Shown here: one piece after another, positions 7,381 to 12,892 of the stretch
Numbering within the stretch: position 1 is the first letter of the stretch
Layout: each line of letters begins with the position of its first letter
Assembly (NCBI GenBank): GCA_024277515.1
Contig: JAJRVB010000176.1
Span: forward strand, 1-15,702
Length of the DNA stretch: 15,702 bases
Source of the DNA: Nitrospirota bacterium
Lineage (GTDB): Bacteria > Nitrospirota > Thermodesulfovibrionia > UBA6902
Reading direction: 5' to 3'
Position numbers and translations under genes: made by a program
Notes under the pieces: model-generated
Told to the model about the DNA's origin: nothing
Databases searched by the model: none
What the model saw: the letters and a program-made list of their open reading frames with translations, nothing else

Positions 7381-8729
7381 TGAAGTTATTCAGAAAAGTT
7401 CTCATAGCCAACAGGGGTGAAATAGCATTAAGAATCATTCGCGCATGCCATGAACTGGGGATCAGGACTGCTGTTGTTTATTCTGAAATAGATAAAAACA
7501 CCCTCCCTGTGAGGCTGGCTGATGAGGCGATCTGCATAGGCCCTGCATCGGCAGCACAGAGTTATCTGAACATACCGGCAATTATCAGCGCGGCCGAGAT
7601 CACGGATGCGGAAGCCATTCACCCCGGCTACGGTTTTCTCGCTGAAAACTACCATTTTGTTGAGGCATGCGCTGCGTCAAACATTACATTCATCGGCCCT
7701 TCTGCGGAAAATATTCGTATTGGCGGCGACAAATCAATGGCCCGCCAGATAATGAAAAAAAATAACATACAGGTCGTCCCTGGGAGCGATAAACCGGTTG
7801 TGAACGAAAAGGGGGCGTTCAAGGTGGCAAAGAAGATCGGGTTTCCCCTGATCCTGAAGGCCTCTGCCGGCGGGGGAGGCAAGGGCATGAGGATCGTAAA
7901 ACGTGAAGAGGACCTGGACAAGATGTACCACATGGCCCAGAAGGAGGCATTTGCCGCCTTTGGAAACGGTGATCTCTATATAGAGAAATATATTTCCGAT
8001 ATGAGACACATAGAAGTTCAGATACTTGCCGACAACAGGGGCGGCATGGTCCACCTTGGTGAACGGGACTGCTCGATTCAGAGGAGACATCAGAAGCTCC
8101 TTGAAGAAGCGCCATTCAATTATGGCGATGTCACATTCAGAAAGAAAATAGGGGCGCTCGCCATAAAGGCTGCCAGGGCATTCGGGTACAGAAACGCAGG
8201 AACGATTGAATTCATTCTCGACAGGGACGGGCAGATTTACTTCATGGAGATTAATACGAGGATCCAGGTAGAACATCCCGTTACAGAAATGGTGACCGGC
8301 ATTGATATAGTAAAGGCACAGATCACGCTGGCAGCGGGAAGGCCCCTCTCGTTCAGACAGAAAGACGTTTCATTTAACGGGTATAGCATCGAATGCAGGA
8401 TTAATGCGGAAGATCCGGAAAAGTTCATCCCTTCTCCCGGCACGGTTTCGCTATTTGTGCCGCCCGGAGGGGCGGGCGTGAGGACCGACACCGCAGCGTA
8501 TTCAGGCTGGACAGTGCCGGCGCATTATGATTCCCTTATTGCCAAAGTGATAGTCCACGGAAAGGACAGGGAAGAGGCAGTCATGAAAATGAAAAGGGCG
8601 CTGCGTGAATTTATCATTGACGGGATCAAATCCACCATCCCATTTTTTATCGATTTACTTGACGACCCTGATTTCTTGAAGGGAGACATCAATACACATT
8701 TTCTCGAGAGAAAAAATAAAAAGAAATAA
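7380..8729 (+). CDS. accC: Biotin carboxylase subunit of acetyl-CoA carboxylase
   Basis: ATP-grasp enzyme that carboxylates the biotin on AccB using bicarbonate and ATP. The N-terminal fold begins KVLIANRGEIALRIIRAC. The glycine-rich lid loop SAGGGGKGM is at 162-170, Lys118 and Lys160 match the ATP-binding lysines, and the active-site segment MEINTRIQVEHPVTE spans 289-303 with the metal-binding Glu290 and Asn292 and the catalytic Arg294. HPGYGFLAEN at 81-90 is also conserved. At 449 residues it matches the E. coli length. The start overlaps the accB stop by one base. The carboxyltransferase genes accA and accD are not in the window, as is usual for this arrangement. Could in principle serve another biotin enzyme, but pairing with accB makes AccC by far the likeliest. 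Confidence 0.95.
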   Translation: MKLFRKVLIANRGEIALRIIRACHELGIRTAVVYSEIDKNTLPVRLADEAICIGPASAAQSYLNIPAIISAAEITDAEAIHPGYGFLAENYHFVEACAASNITFIGPSAENIRIGGDKSMARQIMKKNNIQVVPGSDKPVVNEKGAFKVAKKIGFPLILKASAGGGGKGMRIVKREEDLDKMYHMAQKEAFAAFGNGDLYIEKYISDMRHIEVQILADNRGGMVHLGERDCSIQRRHQKLLEEAPFNYGDVTFRKKIGALAIKAARAFGYRNAGTIEFILDRDGQIYFMEINTRIQVEHPVTEMVTGIDIVKAQITLAAGRPLSFRQKDVSFNGYSIECRINAEDPEKFIPSPGTVSLFVPPGGAGVRTDTAAYSGWTVPAHYDSLIAKVIVHGKDREEAVMKMKRALREFIIDGIKSTIPFFIDLLDDPDFLKGDINTHFLERKNKKK

Positions 8730-8736
8730 GATCATC

Positions 8737-9384
8737 TTGTCCCGCGTTGTGAACATACATAATCTGCTCGATCCGAACAATCCCTTATATCTCATTACTG
8801 ACAGACAAATATCCGGACTGTCACATATCAGGATAGCCCGCCTTGCGATAGATGCCGGGGTCCGGACTATTCAGCTCAGGGAGAAGCATCTCTCCAAAAA
8901 AGAAATATATAAAATAGCCTTGTCGATCAGGAATGTGACATTGCGTCACAAGGTGAATTTTATTGTTAATGACCATGTTGACATTGCACTCGCTGTGCGT
9001 TCCGACGGGGTCCATGTCGGACAGGATGACATGCCTGTGCGGGAAGTGAGAAAGATTGTGGGAAAACAGCAGGTAATCGGGGTGTCGACCCATACTGTTT
9101 ATCAGGCAATAAAGGCCCGGCAGGATGGAGCCGATTACATCGGGTTTGGACCCGTGTTCCGGACGGGTACGAAGGATGCCGGGCAACCGAAGGGATTGGC
9201 CGGATTAAATGCCGTAAGGAAACGTGTAGACATCCCGATAGTTGCGATCGGGGGGATAACGTGGGAAAATCTGAATGACGTATGTGCTGCAGGGGCGGAC
9301 CTTGCCGCGTCAGCCTCCGGGATTTTAACGGGTAATATCCGGGACAATATAAGGAAAATGCTGGATGCCCGGAAAATTATATGA
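8737..9384 (+). CDS. thiE: Thiamine phosphate synthase
   Basis: Joins hydroxymethylpyrimidine diphosphate and thiazole phosphate to give thiamine phosphate. TIM-barrel motifs appear in order: YLITD at 18-22, IQLREK at 45-50, VNDH at 77-80, DGVHVGQDDMP at 90-100, IGVSTH at 114-119, GFGPVFRTGTK at 136-146 and VAIGGI at 169-174. Length, 215, is normal. The start is TTG 8737, seven bases after accC; a GTG at 8749 is an alternative, and neither has a good ribosome binding site. No other thiamine gene and no TPP riboswitch is seen near it, so it appears to be an isolated gene at the tail of the operon. TenI, a ThiE-like paralogue, is less likely because the catalytic motifs are all present. Confidence 0.9.
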   Translation: MSRVVNIHNLLDPNNPLYLITDRQISGLSHIRIARLAIDAGVRTIQLREKHLSKKEIYKIALSIRNVTLRHKVNFIVNDHVDIALAVRSDGVHVGQDDMPVREVRKIVGKQQVIGVSTHTVYQAIKARQDGADYIGFGPVFRTGTKDAGQPKGLAGLNAVRKRVDIPIVAIGGITWENLNDVCAAGADLAASASGILTGNIRDNIRKMLDARKII

Positions 9385-9429
9385 AAATAAAAGTTTTTTA
9401 TTAATCTTTTCCCAAATAAATGTAAATTA

Positions 9430-9438
9430 TGCTATAGT
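9430..9438 (+). promoter_or_regulatory. Extended -10 promoter of rpsU
   Basis: TGC followed by TATAGT (9430-9438) is an extended -10 element, and no good -35 box lies 16-18 bp upstream, as is normal for this class. The surrounding stretch 9375-9440 is clearly more A/T-rich than the genes. Transcription from about 9445 would give a 75-nt leader for rpsU. Confidence 0.5.
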
Positions 9439-9443
9439 ATTAG

Positions 9444-9465
9444 TCGTTGCGTTCAAATCGTTGCG
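9444..9465 (+). repeat. Direct repeat TCGTTGCG in the rpsU leader
   Basis: TCGTTGCG occurs at 9444-9451 and again at 9458-9465, a 14-bp repeat period, exactly at the predicted transcription start and early leader of rpsU. Could be an operator for a regulator, an RNA element or chance. Confidence 0.5.
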
Positions 9466-9518
9466 GTGATACGGTATGAAGAGCAGGACAGAATAGAAAG
9501 AAAGAAGGGACTGATATC

Positions 9519-9713
9519 TTGGAAATTAAAGTAAGAGGAAATAATATAGAAAAAGCGATCAGGGACCTTAAGGTCAGGCTCCAGAAAGAGGGTATTTTCA
9601 GGGAGCTCAAGAAGAGAAGGTATTATGAGAAGCCTTCTGTAAAAGAAAAGAGAAAGAGAATAGAGGCCCGCAAGAAGAGGATGAAGGCCTTTAAGTTTAA
9701 ACGTTCTTTTTGA
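9519..9713 (+). CDS. rpsU: 30S ribosomal protein S21
   Basis: Small, very basic 64-residue protein of the 30S platform, near the anti-Shine-Dalgarno end of 16S rRNA. It begins EIKVRGNNIEKAIRDLKVRLQ, continues with FRELKKRRYYEKPSVKEKRK and ends in a run of Arg and Lys, all typical of S21. The start is TTG 9519, with AAGAAGGGA about nine bases upstream; no ATG is available before the conserved N-terminus. It stands 134 bp after thiE with its own likely promoter, and its end faces the oppositely oriented 132-aa gene with only 15 bp between the stops and no visible terminator hairpin. Confidence 0.95.
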   Translation: MEIKVRGNNIEKAIRDLKVRLQKEGIFRELKKRRYYEKPSVKEKRKRIEARKKRMKAFKFKRSF

Positions 9714-9728
9714 ATGATACTGATGGAA

Positions 9729-10127
9729 TTATGATTTCCTGGCGCGTTTCTTTTTGGAATACTTTATATTAATTTTGTAGGAAATACGGGCATGAACTCC
9801 GGGCTTTTCGCCATTTGTTCCCTTACAGACCATCTCTCCCTTTAAAGATTTTTTACGCTGCTTTACATGCTTTGCAATGACGGATGTCAGGTCAAATCCA
9901 CCGCCCTCGCAGCCCTTTATCATGCATTCCATATTAAAATAGGCATAGCTGGACGGGAATACGTTCACTGTGCGCTCCATAAGAATGGGGTTTTCCGCGT
10001 TATGATAGTATGTCATGTGAATAGTCATCCCATCGACATCAGGAAACCGGTCGGAAACAAGTCCCGCGTCCTGCCTGAGCTGTCTCTTCAGCTCCATTTT
10101 CTTTAAGTGGTCCTGTCTTTGTATCAT
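9729..10127 (-). CDS. Conserved-looking protein of unknown function, cysteine-containing
   Basis: I do not recognise this 132-residue protein as a named family. It starts at ATG 10127 with an AGGGAG ribosome binding site a few bases upstream, has ordinary codon use and no signal peptide or membrane segment. The N-terminal 20 residues are basic; then come PDVDGMTIHMTYYHNAE, RTVNVFPSSYAYFNMEC and C-x4-C followed by GGGFDLTSVI, a third cysteine later in EMVCKG, and a basic C-terminus with alternating-residue strands (RISYKINIKYSKKKR). The three cysteines (C-x4-C plus C) plus nearby histidines could bind a metal, and the basic ends could contact nucleic acid; both are guesses. It converges on rpsU and is monocistronic or the last gene after the methyltransferase. 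Confidence 0.75.
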   Translation of the reverse strand: MIQRQDHLKKMELKRQLRQDAGLVSDRFPDVDGMTIHMTYYHNAENPILMERTVNVFPSSYAYFNMECMIKGCEGGGFDLTSVIAKHVKQRKKSLKGEMVCKGTNGEKPGVHARISYKINIKYSKKKRARKS

Positions 10128-10155
10128 AATCTCCCTGGGTTGAAATAATAAAAAT

Positions 10156-10184
10156 GCACAATCTTTAAGCAGTTGTGATTGTGC
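10156..10184 (-). repeat. Inverted repeat / hairpin in the leader of the 132-aa gene
   Basis: GCACAATC (10156-10163) and GATTGTGC (10177-10184) form a perfect 8-bp inverted repeat with a 13-nt loop. Read on the - strand the stem is followed by an ATTTTTATTATT tract, so it resembles an intrinsic terminator or attenuator placed 28 bp before the start codon. It could equally be an operator. Confidence 0.5.
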
Positions 10185-10215
10185 TTATACGACAAACAGC
10201 ATGAAAATATTGTAT

Positions 10216-10245
10216 ATAATAGCAATTTCCGTTGATAATGTCCAA
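10216..10245 (-). promoter_or_regulatory. Possible promoter of the 132-aa gene
   Basis: On the - strand, TTGGAC (+ strand 10240-10245) and TATTAT (10216-10221) are separated by 18 bp. Transcription would begin near 10208, upstream of the leader hairpin. The surrounding gap 10128-10367 is A/T-rich and holds no other gene that I can see. Confidence 0.4.
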
Positions 10246-10367
10246 TTTACGGGGTTATTTATGTGACTATTCGGTTACGGGTAATAATATCAGGCAACAA
10301 AAGATAAAATATAAAAAATAAAAAATCAAAATTATGGAAGGGGTTTTATAATATAAATAATTCTCCG

Positions 10368-11090
10368 CTATTTTTTCCCGCCGTATACACTAAATATCCC
10401 GTATTTATAGAAACAGTCAACTTCCCTGAAGCCGGTCTCTGATAATGCGTTCAACTGCTCTTCAAGGGTGTCAGGCCTGTTCTCATCCGCCTTTTTATAT
10501 CTCCTGATGATATCTTTGAAAAGGTCCCTGTCTATACCGAGATCTGCCTTTCTGTCATTCATCCACTCATTCCATAGCTGCATATACCAGTCCTCAAGGT
10601 TTTCTGAAGGCGCGAGTGTGACATCGATGTTCATAAAATATCCCCCGGTTTTCAGGTGTGACAGGATGAATACAAACAGGCGTTTCTTTTCCTTTGTTGA
10701 AAGATGGTGGATTGCCTGTGAGGAGACGATGAAATTATAGTCATGCTGAATCCTGTCATGCTGCAAAAGGTCCTGAAAACTCGCCTGAACATATGTAATG
10801 TTGTCCGAATCTGAAAAACGCTCCCTTGCCTTATCAAGCATATAAGCGGAAGGATCGACAAGTGTAGCTGATATATCGTTATCAAGGCTTAGCAGGTTAT
10901 GAGTGACGACCCCGTCTCCGCAGCCCAGGTCGAGTATACACTTACGGCCGGCATCAGAGATGAAGTGTCTGTAAAATGATCTCATGATACCGAACATCCT
11001 GCCGCGTTCAACAATATAAATGTCCGCATTTTCCCTGTATTCTTTCGTAAAGTCAGGATCTGCCCACCGTGATCTGCCAAACTCCGTCAT
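10368..11090 (-). CDS. Class I SAM-dependent methyltransferase
   Basis: Rossmann-fold methyltransferase of 240 residues. Motif I is CILDLGCGDGVVT at about 51-63, the acidic end of strand 2 is Asp79 in LVDPSAYMLDKA, motif II lies around VQASFQDL, and the strand-4 region reads FIVSSQAIHHLS followed by LKTGGYFMNIDV. The His-His-Leu after strand 4 is common in small-molecule and quinone/sterol-type Methyltransf_11/25 proteins, but the C-terminal 70 residues, which set the substrate, are not diagnostic. The start ATG 11090 has a strong GGGAGG ribosome binding site at spacing five. It stands directly behind an intrinsic terminator and a structured leader, so it may be under riboswitch-like or attenuation control. 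Substrate unknown. Confidence 0.85.
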   Translation of the reverse strand: MTEFGRSRWADPDFTKEYRENADIYIVERGRMFGIMRSFYRHFISDAGRKCILDLGCGDGVVTHNLLSLDNDISATLVDPSAYMLDKARERFSDSDNITYVQASFQDLLQHDRIQHDYNFIVSSQAIHHLSTKEKKRLFVFILSHLKTGGYFMNIDVTLAPSENLEDWYMQLWNEWMNDRKADLGIDRDLFKDIIRRYKKADENRPDTLEEQLNALSETGFREVDCFYKYGIFSVYGGKK

Positions 11091-11119
11091 GAGTGCCTCC
11101 CTTTTCTGTATAAAACAAC

Positions 11120-11147
11120 AAAAAAGCCGCGGGTATCATACCGCGGC
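11120..11147 (-). terminator. Intrinsic terminator ahead of the methyltransferase
   Basis: On the - strand GCCGCGG and CCGCGGC (+ strand 11141-11147 and 11126-11132) make a perfect 7-bp GC-rich stem with an 8-nt loop, followed at once by six T residues (11125-11120) and a further T-rich tract. It lies about 20 bases before the methyltransferase ribosome binding site, so it either ends the upstream small RNA or is a conditional terminator in the methyltransferase leader. Confidence 0.85.
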
Positions 11148-11340
11148 CCTTCAGGAATATTATCAGAGAGAAACTCTCTGTAAAATGATTCCCACCTTGC
11201 CGTGTAGAAATAAAACTATAAACCCTGTTGTCCAGGTGGGCGCCTCGAAGGCAGGATCAGGTTTCCCCGAAGGGACTCAACACCCGCATTTCTCCGGCTC
11301 CCTAAATCGATATGGTCGGAATAAGTTTATATCCATCACA
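11148..11340 (-). ncRNA. Candidate structured RNA or cis-regulatory leader, family not recognised
   Basis: The 363-bp gap between the two genes holds a cluster of helices best read on the - strand. They are: a hairpin with CAGAGAG/CTCTCTG (11164-11180) extended by GGAAT/ATTCC (11154-11158, 11188-11192); a long-range stem CCCACCT/AGGTGGG (11191-11197, 11234-11240); GCCT/AGGC with a UCG loop (11242-11252); and UCCC-UUCG-GGGA (11264-11275), a classic cUUCGg tetraloop only in - strand RNA. A terminator follows at 11147-11120. The exact ends are a guess. I checked by eye for TPP, cobalamin, SAM, glycine, c-di-GMP, fluoride, SRP and tmRNA patterns and none fits; the CCACCUG hairpin faintly recalls 6S RNA, but no closing stem is convincing. 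Confidence 0.5.
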
Positions 11341-11341
11341 A

Positions 11342-11371
11342 ACAAGGCAGGTAATTGAATACATGCCTTGT
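11342..11371. repeat. Inverted repeat ACAAGGCA/TGCCTTGT
   Basis: Perfect 8-bp arms at 11342-11349 and 11364-11371 with a 14-bp spacer. It lies between the stop of the CLC gene and the structured RNA. There is no T tract on either side, so it is more like an operator, or a processing hairpin, than an intrinsic terminator. Confidence 0.5.
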
Positions 11372-11415
11372 ACTTAGTAAACAACAATACCATCTTTTTT
11401 ACAAATTAAAAATAG

Positions 11416-11430
11416 TTATTACAGTAATAA
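11416..11430. repeat. Palindrome TTATTAC-a-GTAATAA
   Basis: A perfect 7+1+7 palindrome 23 bp past the stop codon of the CLC gene. It is A/T-rich and followed on the - strand by CTATTTTTAATTTG, so a weak terminator is possible; the very short loop makes a protein-binding site just as likely. Confidence 0.4.
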
Positions 11431-11453
11431 ATAATTTTAATGTCTCAAAGGAC

Positions 11454-12824
11454 CTATTTCCTGAACAGGCTCTCTTTTATCTTATTAAGCCTGCGAAGTG
11501 TCCTGAAAACCGCATCCGTTATACTGTGCGGGCGAAGCCGGATCCTGATGGAATCCAGGTCCTCCATCACCGTGCCCGACTCAATGAAAATGGAAGGTGA
11601 TTTTGTTGAAGCAATGACCTGGCTTGGATAAACGCTTCTGTGACCGGTCATGAGGTAACTGACTATGCATGATACGGCTGCATACGGCGCAAGCTCCGGA
11701 CCAAAAAACTCTATCGCCATGATACTGGCTGATATGGGTGTGTTCGCAGCGCCCGCAAGCAGGCTTACCATGCCGATAGCGGCAAACATGGCCGGGTCAT
11801 AACCGAGAAATAAACCCGCAATACTTCCGGCGGTGACCCCGACAAAAAAGATCGGTGTCACCATCCCTCCGCTCCCGCAGAACGCCAGGGTTATGGAGGT
11901 GAAAACGATCTTCAGCAGGAAGTCAAAAGGCATGACGCTGTCTCCCTGCAGCGCGCCTTCTATCGTATCAAGTCCGAGACCGAGGTAGCGGGTGGACGTA
12001 ATGAGCGCGAGAACGACCAGCACAGAGCCGCCTATCAGACCTTTGAAGGGCTCCCATATCCGGATTTTCCGGCTTGCCTTTTCAGCGAGTTTGAGAGTCT
12101 CAATGAGCAGGAGTGAACAGAGACCGAAAAATATCGCGCCTATGAGCACCTTGATGAAAAAACCTTCACTGAAGCTCGGCACAAAATCGACCGGGTTGTA
12201 AAAATATTCAACTCCCATTGAAGAGGAGACCTGATAGCTGATGATGCCGGCCACAAATGACGGAAACATCACATCGTAGAATATGCTCCCTACAGAGAGG
12301 ACCTCAACCCCGAATATTGCCCCGGCGATAGGTGTGCCGAAGACCGAAGCAAACCCGGCGCTTATCCCGCATATTATCAGTTTGCGCCGGTCCTTTTTAT
12401 TAAAACGGAAAATAGTGGCAAATATGTATGACAGGCCGGCGCCTATCTGTGCTGCCGGACCTTCCTTGCCGACCGATCCTCCGAAGGCGATAGTGATCAC
12501 TGTCACTACCAGTTTGACAGGGACCGCGAGGGGATTCATTTTCCCGCTGTATCTGTGTATGGCCTCTATGACTTTTTCCGTTCCATGTCCCTTTGCTTCG
12601 GGACAGAGGTACTTGACGACCAGGCCGGAGAAGAAGAGGGCGACCGGCAGAAGAAAGAAATAGTATTTATAAGCCGATGTCTCCACAGAGCAGTAGCGTA
12701 ATATTTTTATGAAAAAAGCGGTGGATGCGCCCACGATAATGCCGATGCAGGTAGCAAGCAAAAACCACTTTATGACGCTTATAAAAAGGACTGACTGCTC
12801 AAGAAGGATCTGTTTTCTCTTCAT
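11454..12824 (-). CDS. CLC-family anion channel/transporter without CBS domains
   Basis: Inner-membrane CLC protein of 456 residues with the usual series of hydrophobic helices from about residue 14. The three ion-path motifs are recognisable: KGHGTE at 78-83 (position of GSGIP), FGGSVGKEGPAAQIG at 114-128 with the gating glutamate Glu121, and GSGGMVTP at 317-324 (position of GxFxP). VYPSQV at 398-403 probably supplies the central tyrosine. The internal proton glutamate of E. coli ClC-ec1 (Glu203) aligns with Val175 in FGVEVL, as in vertebrate CLC channels. No CBS domains; the last 50 residues are soluble. It follows the CBS-containing CLC gene by 68 bp on the same strand and has no clear ribosome binding site. 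Ion and coupling mode unknown. Confidence 0.9.
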   Translation of the reverse strand: MKRKQILLEQSVLFISVIKWFLLATCIGIIVGASTAFFIKILRYCSVETSAYKYYFFLLPVALFFSGLVVKYLCPEAKGHGTEKVIEAIHRYSGKMNPLAVPVKLVVTVITIAFGGSVGKEGPAAQIGAGLSYIFATIFRFNKKDRRKLIICGISAGFASVFGTPIAGAIFGVEVLSVGSIFYDVMFPSFVAGIISYQVSSSMGVEYFYNPVDFVPSFSEGFFIKVLIGAIFFGLCSLLLIETLKLAEKASRKIRIWEPFKGLIGGSVLVVLALITSTRYLGLGLDTIEGALQGDSVMPFDFLLKIVFTSITLAFCGSGGMVTPIFFVGVTAGSIAGLFLGYDPAMFAAIGMVSLLAGAANTPISASIMAIEFFGPELAPYAAVSCIVSYLMTGHRSVYPSQVIASTKSPSIFIESGTVMEDLDSIRIRLRPHSITDAVFRTLRRLNKIKESLFRK

Positions 12825-12892
12825 AATAATACAGACTGCTTTTTATGAATCAACCGAAATAATACAATAAGAACAAAATCAGTCTTTTCGGG

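Noticed and set aside
7734..8276. 180-aa open frame on the - strand inside accC
   Set aside because: It is the complement of a highly conserved gene, shows no recognisable motif and has no ribosome binding site context.
9385..9402. Terminator after thiE, from AATAAAA and TTTTATT
   Set aside because: The stem would be only A-U pairs with a tiny loop; not credible as an intrinsic terminator.
11210..11300. TPP riboswitch, suggested by AACCTGATCC on the - strand
   Set aside because: The CTGAGA box and the GGATAAT segment are missing and the order of helices does not fit; no thiamine gene lies downstream.
11120..11340. 6S RNA
   Set aside because: The CCACCUG hairpin and the length are suggestive, but I could not build the long closing stem and central bubble, so I left it as unassigned.
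11020..11631. Short + strand frames across the methyltransferase start, the gap and the CLC end
   Set aside because: They run through the structured RNA and coding regions of the other strand and resemble nothing known.
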